DNA of 64,000 bases, taken from the NCBI RefSeq assembly GCF_000764305.2, contig NW_025933032.1, forward strand, positions 1 through 64,000. The letters are read 5' to 3'. Shown one piece after another: positions 22,374 through 34,164 of the stretch. A program made the translations under genes and the position numbers. Source of the DNA: Hyalella azteca. Lineage: Eukaryota; Arthropoda; Malacostraca; Amphipoda; Hyalellidae. The notes beneath the pieces are model-generated. The model had not been told where the DNA came from. It made no database searches and saw only the letters and a list, made by a program, of their open reading frames with translations. Numbering within the stretch: position 1 is the first letter of the stretch; the number at the start of each line of letters is the position of its first letter.

Positions 22374-22442
22374 AATTCATATCAAACATATTTAAGTAGC
22401 GATACGAGGTTTTGCCGCTACAGCGCTACCGCTACATTTATT
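22206..22442. repeat. Inverted duplication inside the hAT-type element
   Basis: 22206-22264 (AATAAATGTAGCGGTAGCGC ... CTCGTATCGCTACTT) is repeated in reverse complement at about 22393-22442. Confidence 0.75.
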
Positions 22443-23354
22443 GATAAATACTTTAGATTCTACTTTAATAGTATTAAATATTATTTGAAAACCAGCATGA
22501 TACATACTATAACATACATAAAATAGATTACAGAATAAAACTGTACGAAAGATTTCGGTGTTATGTTGTCAACCTCAGCACGTTACTAGAGTCAACATGT
22601 TAGTTGTTACTTGTTAAGTTGTTACCAGTTACCACTTGCAGGTATTTTTTCATGTTTCAGTTTGCTTACAGTTAGTTTTACAGTTATTTTTATGTTTCTC
22701 CTTCCTTACATGGATGTCTACTTCAATCTACCAATCTCAAAAATAACCAACACATTATATATACAAATAAAAGATTGATTTTTTATACGTATATGTGGAT
22801 AATTTTTGAGATTGGTAGATTAACGTAGACATCCCTGTAGGGAAGGTAAAGCATAAAAGTAAATCACTAACTTTTATTTACTGTATATAACCAGTACTAG
22901 TTTGGATAGGTTAAATGCAATAAAGTTGCATTGATATGTTTTGAAAATGTTTTATTAGCATAAAATGTTTATGAGTAAATCCCAATAGCAGAACAATAAA
23001 TATTTAGAGATTTACAATAATTTTGGCCATTGTAGCGGCTAATGTAGCGGCGCTACATTTTACTGTAGCGGTAGCGGTAGCGCACGCTACAATCTATTGG
23101 GTGTAGCGGTAGCGGTAGCGCCCGCTACATTTAGAGCAGGTAGCGGTAGCGGTAGCGGCGCTACATTTCAAAGTAGCGCTGCCCAGCTCTGCAGGTAAGT
23201 CAATTTTTAAATAATTATTTCTAGGATATGGACAACTAATTCGCGAATGTGAAATAATTGATTGAATTCAGAAATGAAGACAAATTTTAACTGGATAAAT
23301 GTCTAATTTTGAGGACTTAGCAAAGCAAACTTAAGGCTCTTCAAGAAGCTGTCA

Positions 23355-23735
23355 CTGAACAACGACTTATGGCAAGGCAGCGCCTTATGGTAGGGAAGCG
23401 ACTTATGGCAAGGTAGCGACTTATGGTAAGGTAGCGACTTATGGCAAGGTAGCGACTTATGGCAAGGTAGCAACTTTTGGCAAGGCAGCAACTTATGGCA
23501 TGGTAACAACTTATGGCAAGGTAGCGACTTATGGCAAGGTAGCGACTTATGGCAAGGCAGCGACTTATGGCATGATAGCGATTTATGACCAAGTAGCGAC
23601 TTACGGCAGGGCAGCGGCTTGTGGTAATGTAGCGACTTATGGCAAGGCAGCGCCTTATGGTAGGGAAGCGACTTATGGCAAGGTAGCGACTTATGGCATG
23701 GTTGCGACTTATGGCAAGGTAGCGACTTACTAAAA
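23355..23735 (+). repeat. 18-bp minisatellite
   Basis: About 21 units of GCAAGGTAGCGACTTATG. Since 18 is divisible by three, open frames run through on both strands with six-residue repeats (ATYGKV on +, HKSLPC on -). No start context or conserved flanks indicate a gene. Confidence 0.9.
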
Positions 23736-23744
23736 AGAAGAGCA

Positions 23745-24805
23745 AGCTGTTCTAGGCCCATATACGGCTCAGGCTCTCAAGAAGTGAAGTTGCAACGGTA
23801 ACTTGTCCGTCGGTACAAAGAGGCTGAATTTATTACATAATGAAGGAAATTCTAGGATCTTATTCTAATAGATGAAAATAATAGTTTAGCAATCACTCAT
23901 GTCCAATGTGACGCCTAAAAGCTCTGAACAGCCAAGATTGTCCGATTCACATGGCAAGAACAAGAAGCGTTATCCTTAAAATGCACAACGAAACCAACGA
24001 TGCAAGGAATGTTGCCATAATAAACTGATTACGTTTCTATTCTTGTAATTGGTTCAAAGATTTGTTGTGTAAAAGCACATCGCAGCCAAATACTGAATAA
24101 GAACATAAAGTTTGATAATAAGCACGCTCGTGCTCAAAATGTGCTAACAACATTCGTTTATAATGAAATTTAACATAAGGAAAAGGTGAATAGAATAAAA
24201 AATTCCAGAATATATGAGCATTTAGCTATTCAACGTGCATCCCGGCAGGATAGTTTGAGCAATGAATGATGGAGAAAGGGCCTAACCCATGAACATACTC
24301 GCGAAAATTAAATGTAAAACTTTATAAAAATCGAAATGGGGATTTTCTCGGTGTTTACTTTCCAATAAATTAAATCAGCAAAAGTTATTACCTTGAATGA
24401 TTTGACTACTAAATGGAGTTGTATTTGGAGTTTAAATCATCTAAAATCAGCTTAAATTCTAAAGAAATTTATTTATATACATATAACTTCACCAAACTTC
24501 CAGAATATTCTCGAATCAAATTATGAGAAAGTTATTTCTAAATAAATCTCAGATTACAGCTAACTGTTTCAGAGCGAACCTCTATAAAATAATCATAAAT
24601 AGAACGAGCTTTTAGTCAAACTGTAAGCATTCAAATCATTTATATTGATTATGAACTGAGCTCACATTCTTTTTGTTAGATAGAAGTATTCCATTTAACA
24701 AGAAAGTGACAGTGTTCTGAGATGCGTAAAAATGCAATATCTCTGTGTAAATATCGGTATAGGATATCAGCAACGGTATTTTGTTCAATATAGGAGTGTA
24801 TGTCA
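23745..24805. other. Unassigned AT-rich stretch
   Basis: About 1 kb with only short open frames and no recognised repeat. It ends exactly where the inverted duplication arm begins. Confidence 0.4.
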
Positions 24806-25444
24806 AATTTTAGGTGCCTATAGCTCATTGATAATTGCTCACAGGTAATAGGCATAATTATTGAAAAATTAATTTAAAAACTGCAAATATCATAGTGATT
24901 GTTCAACTAACATGCGCGGGTTAAACGTCGTCGATGGATTAGATCAAGAATTCATTTACACAATTTAAAATTTCACTATAAATAAATAAAAAATTAGGTT
25001 TTTCATTAAATTATTAAAATACTACATCATATTGACGGAAATTCTTCAGTAATATTGATTTCAAAATTAATAGGTCACATTAATGGACTTATTTCTGTTC
25101 CAATGGAACAGAGCGTTTATATAGTTAGTCGATAATTTATTTTGATGCAAATAAATAATCGGAAACATATATACGGATTTCTGGCTTTATGGAAATTAAC
25201 GTGGTTTTCGGATGAAAATGAAGCAGGATTAAAACTCTTTTTCCTGCTGAATCTTACACAATTACACAAATATCCGTCTTTATTTATAACTTCATCATAG
25301 ATACGCTGCTCAGAGACGCAATCAGTTGCAATCTCGTCAGAGCGTTCAAAAATAATTAAAGCAACGCAAATTTATTTAACGTAAAGTGCGCAAGTGATTT
25401 CGTCATATGAGAAGAAATACTGAGCACTACAGAATATATTCTCG

Positions 25445-25867
25445 TCATCCCTTATTTTGAGGAATAACTAAATAAGTTATCACCTGGCGCGAATGCATTT
25501 GCAATGTAAGAGGTTGGACTATAGACCGATTCGTTCGTACCAAGTGAATAGTGAAAGAAATTATAAGGAGGCAATATTCACAATGATGAGGGCGAAATTT
25601 GTGGATGAAATGGGCAAAATAGCGCGAAACTTTTTCAAATCGTAGCCGAATTGGTCTATTGCACACCAGATAAATGAAAATTTTCATCAAATATTTGTAC
25701 AAACTTGGAAGAAATCCCGTATAGTTGTTATACTTTTCGAAATATTCTAATGGATATTTAACGAATGATTCCTGCAAGTAGATAGTAAGTAGATATTGAT
25801 TAGGAATACCACAGGAATACTTTCCACACACAGGAATACTTTTTCCACACATATCCACAGGATCCAC
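25445..25867 (-). other. X-block ORF, 140 codons
   Basis: The longest version of the X-block ORF, nearly identical to 55089-55511. It has CGKSIPVCGKYSCGIPNQYL at the N-terminus, FVKYPLEYFEKYNNYTGF, and HKFRPHHCEYCLLIISFTIH near the C-terminus, ending VIPQNKG. The N-terminal CGKxxPVCGKYSCG part comes from small direct duplications of GTATTCCTGTG-type DNA. Near-identity of the two long copies follows from the inverted duplication. I know of no homologous family; it is most likely a chance frame in non-coding repeat DNA. Confidence 0.25.
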
Positions 25868-25924
25868 AGGAATACTTTTTCTTCATTAAACCTCTTCAGG
25901 CTCGGATTTATCTCCGTTCAGAAT

Positions 25925-26215
25925 AGTGGCGACTCTGAATTCGGATTGTCCTAGGAATCGGACCGCTTGTAAATCAGCTTCTCTATGTCCGCTTCGGCTC
26001 AAGGTTCGAACAGCAGCCTCTGGGCAGCTTGCAAGCTCGGTATGACTCGGCTCTGCCTCCTCTTCTCATACTCTGGGGCGACTATAAAGTCGGAAAGGAG
26101 ATTCTGACCAGAAACTGATTACGATCGGATAGCCAAGCAGACCCAGAATGACTGCGCTGACTGTAACAACTATTCGGCCGAACCCTAGGCGGTCCCCTAA
26201 TTTTGTTGGGATATT
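25925..26215 (+). mobile_element. SINE-sized insert in X block, copy 1
   Basis: About 290 GC-richer bases also present at 46226-46527 and 54663-54961, always at the same place in X. Other X copies lack it. It contains GGCTCAAGGTTCGAACAGC, which resembles a pol III B box, but no clear A box. Landmarks: GGGCAGCTTGCAAGCTCGG, GGGGCGACTATAAAGTCGG. Confidence 0.55.
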
Positions 26216-26569
26216 AGAAGCGTTTGTTAAAAACACATTACACATTCTTATACATCTGCTAGTAGAAACTGTTTGTATTAGTCAAGTAAAGACTAAATTA
26301 AATAGTATATTTAAGCTCAATGTGTGAATTGCCGAGTAGAAATGGACTAACAGGTCGTCTGCCATCTCAAAGATTGGCTTGCCAACGGCGCTTCGCCCAT
26401 CGATACGACTTGTTATGTTACCCATGAAAAAATGTATTTTCCAGAATTTATTATTATGTTTTCAGTAATTCAAGGGATTTGATCACGTCCAGTCAGAAGC
26501 GGAAAAGAAGTAATTATAAAAGAACGATTTCGTGAAATCTGTTGTTTAGCTAGCTGTCGATCTGCTTAA

Positions 26570-27110
26570 ATTTCAGGTCTTTCATCGCGTCGGCGTTGCG
26601 ACTTCAATCAGTAATACAAAGTAATAGCCGACACTCTGGGCCATAACTTTTAATTAAAAGAACTGCTTTGCAACTCAACCACGCGACAACACTTTTGCCC
26701 GCTCCGAGTCACCGACATGTGGAACAGCCTTCCTGATTACATCGTTGACGCTCGCAGAACAGACTGGATAAAGAACGAACGCGTTCAAGAACAGACTAGA
26801 TAAAGAACGAACGCGTTCAAGAACAGACTAGATAAAGAACGAACGCGTTCAAGAACAGACTAGATAAAGCTATGGAGAAATATATGTTCACACTTGAAAT
26901 GCCTAGCATCATATCGAACCTGGTGGAAGTCTTGTAGCTATATCAAACTATCGTCAGTTTTTAGAAGGTCCGGTCAAAGGACCTCATTTCAGATCTGTGA
27001 ATAAGTCGTGAAAAGTGCAAGCATCAGCGACAGGCCACATCACGCCTATTTTTCAGCGCCAACATCACTATGATATGATATGATATTATATAGAGAGATT
27101 TAATTTGTAT
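26570..27110 (+). mobile_element. Non-LTR retrotransposon 3' end (L block)
   Basis: CTTTGCAACTCAACCACGCG, a coding tail with DMWNSLPDYIVDA, 3' UTR, and a short TATGA tail (27071-27100). It contains a local 32-bp tandem expansion. Confidence 0.75.
26752..26874 (+). repeat. 32-bp tandem duplication in the L block
   Basis: About 3.5 copies of a unit with AACGAACGCGTTCAAG and AACAGACTAGATAA. It includes the 12-bp palindrome GAACGCGTTC and is absent from the mirror copy at 54.1 kb. Confidence 0.85.
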
Positions 27111-27715
27111 TAAATTAGGTATTGGCAACACGAGTTGTTGATAAATAAAAAACAGTAACCCCTTCAAATTTCAAAAATTGTCTCTCCCATCTTTAACATT
27201 CATTTTTATCACCAGTTTTTGGTCTTAAATCATGGCCTACAAATGAAACTATGAATGCTTTAAAAAATTCTCCAAGCAAATGAGATGTACAAAAAAAGTT
27301 TCTAATTAAGGTAGCCCTAAAAAATTCTCATTTTTGTTTCCTGCGCAGAGAACGGAAAATTCGATCAGAAACTAAAAATTAACTCGTCAATTTTGAGAGG
27401 ACACCAGTAATTTGATGGTTCTTTTAATTATTAATAGTAGTAGTAATGTCTATTAATAATTAACCGTGTTCTATTATTAAGTCGCTATTCTGTTCAATGA
27501 ATAATAGCAGCAAGCAAGCAATCCTATTCGTTGTGATGGCCTATGAACAATTTTTGAACATCGTTATTTGATAGAGAAAAAATACCGACATGGTAATTCG
27601 CTGGACGCTAGGCATTCAGTGGTCATGGGGTAAAATATACGATGAACAAGTATAACAACGGTAAAATTTATATGAGAATTCCGTATGATGTTTCCCTAGG
27701 ATTTATTTATTCCTA
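27111..27715 (+). repeat. Composite repeat, S block
   Basis: GGTATTGGCAACACGAGTTG through TAACAACGGTAAAATTTAT. The N block is cut at GGATTTATT, where segment D begins. Confidence 0.7.
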
Positions 27716-28377
27716 TAACAGTCATTTTAGGTATTTTATATCCGGGCAAATGAATGAAGCCATCAGATTTAATTTGGTGCCTGGCAATAATTAGATGGAA
27801 ATATATAATCTAAAATATGCATTGTTTCTTTTATCCTCGAAATAGTCAGTGTGAATAGTTAATATCATCAGGCACAAATTTCATATGCACAAAATGAATT
27901 TTTATTTTATTTGCATTAAATTATTTAAAATGATTTATTAAATCTGTTATGTATTTATTTATTTATTTATAATTATTAATCTAACATATTTAAATTATTT
28001 AATAGGATTTGGTCCCGGGAATGGGTAATTCTTGAGGTTTGTAAAGCCATTCATCAACTTCAATAATCCCTCTTGCCACGAATATTCTACCACTTAAGTA
28101 CGTTTAATTCCATACGAAACAATTCAAAATCTCAATCAATATGAACGCTCTACTTAACCTTATCATCTCCTTTACTATCATCGTAAATAATTTTTGTCTC
28201 TTCCCTAACGCATTACCGACACACGCAATAGACTAAGGGCGCCTGAACCTGAACTTTAAGTCCCTCTTATTACAAAATAAGGCGGGAACTTTCGATCCGG
28301 CGCGGCGTTATGTGTTGCCGCGGTAGCCCAAAAGAACAACTCTGAAACTTTGTGCTGAAGAATTTGCGTTTACAATG
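27716..28377 (+). repeat. Segment D, 660 bp, unknown
   Basis: Found only here and inverted at 52618-53285. It includes a TATTTATT run, CGATCCGGCGCGGCGTTATG, and the end AATTTGCGTTTAC. Non-coding as far as I can see. Confidence 0.7.
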
Positions 28378-28760
28378 CCGTGATGATATGAAATGCGGGA
28401 ACAATCCTGCTCATCAATATCTACTTAGGTGAATCATTTTTTATAGATTCGTTTCAACTCACTGAAAATTATGCGGGACTCACTGAACTCCAATACGGGA
28501 TTTGTCTTCTTTTGTGTAAAAATATTTGATGCTAGGTTCTCATATCTGAAGCGCGCTAAATCAATCCGGTGACGATCTGAAAACGTATCGCAATACCGCG
28601 ACCATTTCACTATTAACATCAGTTGAAACATTGTCTTCTTATAATTTCTTTCAATTTTTACTTGGTACACGAATTATGGATTAGCAGGAAACGATTCGGT
28701 CTGGTACCACCTCAACGAAATGCATTCATTGCAACCCCGCTGTTCCAGGGCACCTGTAAC
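28378..28760 (-). repeat. Diverged X-block fragment (reverse)
   Basis: TCTACTTAGGTGAATCATT, AATATTTGATGCTAGG and TCGTGTACCAAG-type landmarks on the minus strand. About 15% different by eye from its mirror at 52250-52615. Confidence 0.65.
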
Positions 28761-28904
28761 CCGGCTTCCTTCTAGTTTTCCTTCCTCCATTTTCATTGTT
28801 TATTAAATGCTAAGAAAGTTGCGCGTGTTTCGATTTGCATCCCGTGACGAGGCCCGGTTGCGTTAGTGCGTAATTTTCAATTATCATCCGAGGCCATTAT
28901 CATC

Positions 28905-29905
28905 CTACCCATGGTCATTGTTGATTTTTTCTTGGATGATTAACTCGTATTAACAACCGTTCAAGGGTTCGTGGTATACTTTTAGCTCAGTATACGTTAA
29001 AATAAGTTTTTTATGATAAAATCATAGAAAATTGAAATATTACGGCAGTATGTAATCAAAATTCACGAGTTTGAGTACTGGATATTTCTTTGAGCAATTA
29101 TTTGATACGTTAACTGTGATGGGATAGCTCACTTTATGGCGCCAACATATTTGCAGGCATTTGCAGTGCCTATAGCTCATTGATTACTGCTCTCAAATAA
29201 TAGGGATAAATAATGTTGAAATTAATTCAAATAAACAGCATTGTTTATTGTTCAGGTAACATGTGCGGGTCATATGTGGTCGGTGGCTTAGTTCTCAAAT
29301 TTATTTGCACGATTTTGAGGTAGAAATTCAATATAAATAAATTCAAAATTTAGATTTTCATAAATTATTGAGGTACTACATCATATTGGGGGAAATTCTT
29401 CAGTACTATGGATTTTAAAGGTCGTCTTGATGGACTAATTTCTGTTCCAAAAGAACAAAGCGTTCAGTTAGTTAATCGAAAATTTATTTTGACGCAAATA
29501 AATAATCGGGAACATATACACGGTTTTCTGGCTTTTTGAAAATTTTGGCAGTTTTCGTATGAAAGTGAAGTAGGATTCGGTTTACAACTCTCTCGTCTGC
29601 TTAATTATTACTATCCACCATTCCACAGTCCTATTATTATCTTCATATATAGGCAGCTGCGAGATGCAATCAGTTGCACTCTCTTAGCCACCGTTCAAAA
29701 ATAATAATTTAACACTATTAAGGAAATTCCAACAAATAGTGTAGGTATTTTGGAATGATATCAAGAAGTACTGAGCAGTTTATTATGCAACCCTCCCAGC
29801 ACTCATATCGAGGACTAACTAAGTAAGTTATCACTTGGCACGAATGCTACTGCAATGCACGAGGTTGGACTAGATCGATTCGTTCGTATCAAGGAGTGTC
29901 CGCTC
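28905..29905 (+). repeat. Composite repeat, X block (forward, 3' truncated)
   Basis: CATGGTCATTGTTGATTTTT, CAGTGCCTATAGCTCATTGA, AGAACAAAGCGTTCAG, CACGAGGTTGGACTAGATCG. It breaks off at ATCAAGGAGTGTCC. Confidence 0.7.
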
Positions 29906-30394
29906 GTACTTAAAGAGAGTTAAGCGCATGCAAGCATGCAAGTTAATTCATATCACTAAGGCAAGTGACAAAAATCGTTAAGCTCCGAAGCTCCTAGCAG
30001 TCAATAACTCTACGGGTTTGAACCACTGACGTGAAGCCACTTAAGTAAGATCTTAAACGAGCGAACACAGAAGTGCTAACATGCATTTGCATGGAACGCA
30101 ATAAAATGAAAACACACTCGCACAAACTCAAATTAAGGTATAGAGAAGCAAGATATAACACGAGTAGTAATACGGTTTGAGCAAGAGGTCTCCGCACAGG
30201 TAATGTTCAAGTCTTAATAACCAAGATCGATCTAACGAGCGTCGACTTTGTCTCCTAACACAAGACAAGCGATAGGCGTATAAACATGAATGACGTAATT
30301 TGATAATAAATTTCAACAGTTGCTCGTATGATTGAATTGCAGGTTGCGAAGGGTCCATGTCTCTATTATTGACGGCCTGGTAGTGACCTCATTG
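29906..30394. other. Unassigned stretch
   Basis: Short open frames on the minus strand (29994-30358) show no recognisable family. GC content is somewhat higher than in the flanks. Confidence 0.3.
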
Positions 30395-30905
30395 AAGTAT
30401 ACGAGTATACACATTGTTTATACAAGGTCCCAGAAGGATTACTAGAATTTGGAAAATTAACCAACACCAGGGGCCACGGCTATAAACTAAAAAAACTGCT
30501 CTGCAACTTATCCATGCGACAACATTTCTTCTCGCTTCGAGTCACCGACATGTGGAACAGCCTCCCTGATTACATCGTTGACGCTCCGAGTATAAACGCG
30601 TTCAAGAACAGACTAGAACAGACTAGATAAAGCTACGACTAGATAAAGCTATGGAGAAATATATGTTCAGGCTTGAAATGCCGAGCAAAATATGGAACCT
30701 GGAGGAAGTCTAGTAGCCATTTCAAACTATCGTCAGTTATGAAAAGATGCGGTCAAAAGACCTGTTTTTGGATCTACTGTGAACAAGCCCCGAAAAGTAC
30801 AGGAATCGGCGACAGGTCAAATCAAATTCTTCAGCGCCGGCATCACTATGATATGATATGACATGACATGATATGAATATGATACGATATGATATGATTT
30901 ATGTA
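30395..30905 (+). mobile_element. Non-LTR retrotransposon 3' end (L block)
   Basis: Extends far enough 5' to show a DLIEVYEYTHCLYKVPEGLL-like frame, then NTRGHGYKLKKL, DMWNSLPDYIVDAPS, 3' UTR and a tail at 30848-30900. It has a small duplication of AACAGACTAGA near 30607. Confidence 0.78.
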
Positions 30906-31690
30906 TTTAATTTATTTTAAAATTAGTATTGGCAACACGAGTTTGTGATAAATATTCATCAAGAACTCCTTCTAATTTCAGCAATTAGTCTTTCGCATCT
31001 TTAACATTCATATTTATCACTAGTTAGCGGTCTTAAGTAATGACTTACAAATGAAAGCTCAAAAAAGTTCACCAAACCATTCAAGAGTATCAAGACTACG
31101 TTTTTATTAAAGTTAGCCCTGAAACAAATTCTTCTTTTACCGCTATGAGCGAAACGTTTGTACCGACACTAAAAATTTACTCGTAAATTTTTAACATAAC
31201 ACCAGTAATTCGATGTTTTCAATAGTTAGTAGTAGTAGAAGTAAAGTATATTATAATATATATCCTAATGATTAGTATATATAAGAATATATTCCTGTTC
31301 CATTACTAATTCGCGATTCTGTTCGATGAATAATTACAGCAAGCAATCAATCCTATCCGTCATGCTAGCCGATGAAGAAATCTTGAGCATCGTTATTTAA
31401 TAGAGAAAAAACTAACATAGTAATTCGCTACGTTGCCACTGGTCATAGGGTAAAGTATACGATGAGTAAGTATAACTACGATTAAATTTGTATCAGAATT
31501 CTGTATGATGTTTCCATTGGATTTACTTTGTTTTCAAGCTCATGCTTGTGTTTTTGCTGCTCATCATGAGCGGCAAATAAATATTTCAGAGCTGCACGGC
31601 GAGAAGGGGGCCTTCCCAGGGAGAATACACCATCTTCGGACACGAAAATAATTCCTTGCTTAGTCTTGCTCAATATAGACTTTTCCCCAA
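30906..31690 (+). repeat. Composite repeat, S and N blocks
   Basis: Spacer directly after the tail, TATAATATA expansion near 31250, then the N block. Confidence 0.7.
31482..31673 (-). other. Conserved short ORF of N block
   Basis: 63 codons with FVSEDGVFSLGRPPSRRAAL, KYLFAAHDEQQ and KHKHELENKVNPMETSY. The core is intact; the N-terminus differs from MNMVSEDG copies because a different sequence joins at 31645. Confidence 0.3.
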
Positions 31691-31724
31691 CTCTTAGTAG
31701 AACTTAGTCAAATTCCTGTTTGCA

Positions 31725-32570
31725 ATTACCGATAACATAATAATAAATTCCAGAGAATATATATTTTTGGTAGATAACATAACAAGTCATACCGATGGGT
31801 GAAGCGCAATTGGCAAGCCAATCTTTGAGATGGCAGACGACCTATTAGTTCATTGCTAATTAATGGGCAATCCGTATATTGTGAATAATTTACTATTTAA
31901 TATATAGGCTATACTTGACTAATAAAAACCGTTTTCTGGGAACAAATGTATAAGAATGTTTAATGTGTTTTTAACAAACGCTTCTAATATTCTCGTAACA
32001 ATTCTCGTACGTCACCACCACCATCATTCCAATTCATCGGCGCGTTTTTAAGTCAGATTCTGAAGGATGATAAATTTGAGCCTGAAGAGGTTTAATGAAG
32101 AAAAAGTTTTCCTGTGGACGTAGATCTTGATGATGTGAAATCTGGCATGAATCGTACTAATCAATATCTACTTTAGAAAATCATTCGTTAAATATCCGTT
32201 AGAATATTTCTAAAGCTGTAACTACAAAACGTGATTTTTTTCCAAGCGTGTACAAATATATGATGCCCATATCTGGAGTGCAACAAACCAATTCGGCTAC
32301 GATTTGAAAAGTTATCGCACTTCTGTGTCCATTAATCAATACTGCTAATCAGTATCTGCTAATCAATAGCAGACTGTGTCCTAGCAGGACCGTGTCCCGC
32401 TGATCAATATCTACTTAAGAGAATCATTCGTTAAATATCCATCAAAAATTTTTGAAATTTTAACTCCTATGCGAGTTTTTGTCTAGAGCGTTCACAAATA
32501 TTTGACGTGAATTTCCTCTTATCTGGAGTGTAACAAACCAATTCAGTTAAAGAATGATGTCACTTATTTG
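31725..32570 (-). repeat. Composite repeat, X block (reverse, truncated)
   Basis: ATCTTTGAGATGGCAGACGA (31822), CTACTTTAGAAAATCATTCG. A second partial copy of CAATATCTACTTAAGAGAAT begins near 32403, a short internal duplication. Confidence 0.65.
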
Positions 32571-32575
32571 CTTAA

Positions 32576-32879
32576 ATCGCAATTTAACTAAACAGTTAAA
32601 AGCAAGGAATAGGCCACAAAAATTCATATTTTTATAGAAAACGTTTCTGAGTCCAGCTCCATCGTCAGTATATAGAATCTAGAATTTACATGGAAAGTCA
32701 CAAATTGGTACAATTGAAAGAACAGAAGACAATTAAAACCTAAATTTACAAGCAATAGGGCACAAAAACTTGTCTATTCACAATTTCAAGGTGATAGGAG
32801 CTAGCAGCTGAATTCAAACTAGGCCTATGTTCAAAGATGTACAATGATTCTAAAATACGCAAATCGGAAGTCCCGGAGG
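32576..32879 (+). repeat. Dispersed repeat with ribozyme-like core, copy 2
   Basis: Collinear with 57890-58225 in reverse, and its right part matches 58430-58570 directly (CAATTTCAAGGTGATAGGAG; ATTCTAAAATACGCAAATC). The 5'-truncated retrotransposon joins at about 32880. Confidence 0.6.
32643..32668 (-). ncRNA. Hammerhead-like catalytic core, mutated copy
   Basis: CTGACGA, T, GGAG, loop, CTCA, GAAAC on the minus strand. The last stem II pair is lost relative to the other two copies. Confidence 0.25.
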
Positions 32880-34164
32880 TGGGCTCGCCGCACAAATGGC
32901 TCGCCGCTGTGCAAACAACTACTGTCTGCAGCTGTCGGACAGCATTCAGCGGGCCTCAGACTCTGGCAATGTTAGAGGCATGTACGAGGGGATCAAGCGA
33001 GCAACTGGGAGACCGGTGGCGAGGACGGCTCTGTTGAGGTCCAGGTCGGGCGAGCTTATCTCCAGCAGGACCGAACAGTTGAATAGATGGGTTGAACAGT
33101 ATCTCGACCTTTACTCCAATGTTAACAACGTCTCGCAGGAAGCGCTGGACGGTATTGAGAACTTTCCTTCCCTCGATGCTCTGGATGCTGAACCATGTGT
33201 CGAAGAGCTAAACAAAGCCATCGACATCCTCCCCTGTGGGAAGACAGCTAGAGAAGATGGAATACCCCCAGAGGTCATCAAAAGTGGCAAGCCGGCCTTA
33301 CTTGGCCCCCTACACGAGCTCTTATGTCTTTGCTGGAAGGAGGGCCAGGTACCGCAAGACATGCGCGACGCAAAGATTATCACTTTGTACAAAAACAAAG
33401 GCGATCGTAGCGACTGCAACAACTACAGAGGGATATCGCTACTCAGCATTGTGGGCAAGGTCTTCGCCCGTGTTGTGCTCGGTCGCCTACAAGCCCTCGC
33501 TGATCGCGTTTACCCGGAATCCCAGTGTGGTTTCAAGGCCCAGAGGGGCACATCAGACATGATTTTCTCGTTACGCCAGCTGCAGGAGAAGTGTCGTGAG
33601 CAGCGGAGGCCGTTGTACATTGCGTTCATCGACCTGAGAAAGGCATTTGATTTTGTCAGCCGGAGAGGTCTGTTCTTGCTGCTGAGGAAGATAGGTTGTC
33701 CCCCCGTCTTCTCAGCATCATCTCTTCCTTCCATGACGACATGCAGGGCATAGTCAGCCATGATGGCAATACCTCAGAGCCTTTTAGTATCAAAAGCGGA
33801 GTAAGGCAGGGCTGTGTCTTGGCCCCTACTCTCTTCGGCATCTTCTTCTCACTGCTGCTCAAGTTCGCGTTCAGAGACTCAACTGAGGGCATCCTTTTAA
33901 ACACCAGAAGCGATGGCAAACTCCTCAACTTGGCTCGTTTGAGAGCAAGAACAAAGGTCCGCACTGTCCTCATCAGAGAATTGCTCTTTGCTGATGACGC
34001 GGCGCTGTCATCCCACACCGAGGAGGATCTATAGAGGCTGTTAGGCTGCTTCGCTCACGCCTGCAGGGAGTTTGGCCTGACAATCAACATAAGGAAAACA
34101 AATGTTATGGGTCAGGATGTTGTAGTGCCCCCATCTATCACCATTGACGGTCCCAGTTAAAATT
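32880..34164 (+). mobile_element. Second non-LTR retrotransposon, 5' truncated
   Basis: GC-rich compared with its surroundings, so probably younger than the composite repeat. The 3' end of the same element appears to lie at 34766-35088, with about 600 unrelated bases between. Confidence 0.8.
32896..34156 (+). pseudogene. Reverse transcriptase of the second LINE, broken
   Basis: Frame one (to about 33705) gives the linker and RT fingers and palm: DGIPPEVIKSG, DAKIITLYKNKGDRSDCNNY, RGISLLSIVGKVFARV, SQCGFKAQRGTSDMIFSLRQ and motif A AFIDLRKAFD. A shift in the run of six C at 33700 moves to the frame starting near 33696: RLLSIISSFHDDM, motif B SGVRQGCVLAPTLF, and the catalytic FADDAA. A TAG at 34032 (probably once CAG) stops it, and FGLTINIRKTNVM follows. 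The order is that of a RT in the RTE/CR1/Jockey group of non-LTR elements. The endonuclease domain is missing by 5' truncation. Confidence 0.88.

Larger units (their letters stand above)
21946..23191. mobile_element. Non-autonomous hAT-type element
   Basis: 1246 bp, flanked by the exact 8-bp duplication CAGGTAAG (21938-21945 and 23192-23199). The ends CAGTGCTGGGCAGTAGCG and, inverted, CAGAGCTGGGCAGCGCTAC match hAT-type terminal repeats. No transposase is encoded. Both ends are filled with GTAGCG(G) repeats in both orientations. A second perfect-looking right end, GCGCGCTACTGCCCACC, lies inside at 22350-22366, so two elements may be merged or one rearranged. Confidence 0.85.
24806..26520 (+). 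repeat. Composite repeat, X block (forward)
   Basis: GTGCCTATAGCTCATTGATA to the GATTGGCTTGCCAACGGCGC region. It includes the inserted 290-bp sequence and the 140-codon antisense ORF. Confidence 0.75.
24806..28760 (+). repeat. Arm 1 of a 3.9-kb inverted duplication
   Basis: Collinear, in reverse complement, with 52250-56150. It holds, in order, an X block, a 290-bp insert, an L fragment, an S block, a 660-bp unknown segment D and a diverged X piece. Differences: about 90 bp next to the insert are missing in this arm, and about 100 bp of tandem duplication in L occur only here. Confidence 0.85.

Noticed and set aside
23303..23761. Long ORFs with HKSLPC or ISRYLA repeats
   Set aside because: They result from an 18-bp tandem repeat whose period is divisible by three; all frames stay open.
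33111..33422. Minus-strand ORFs opposite the reverse transcriptase
   Set aside because: Shadows of the RT frame in a GC-rich element.
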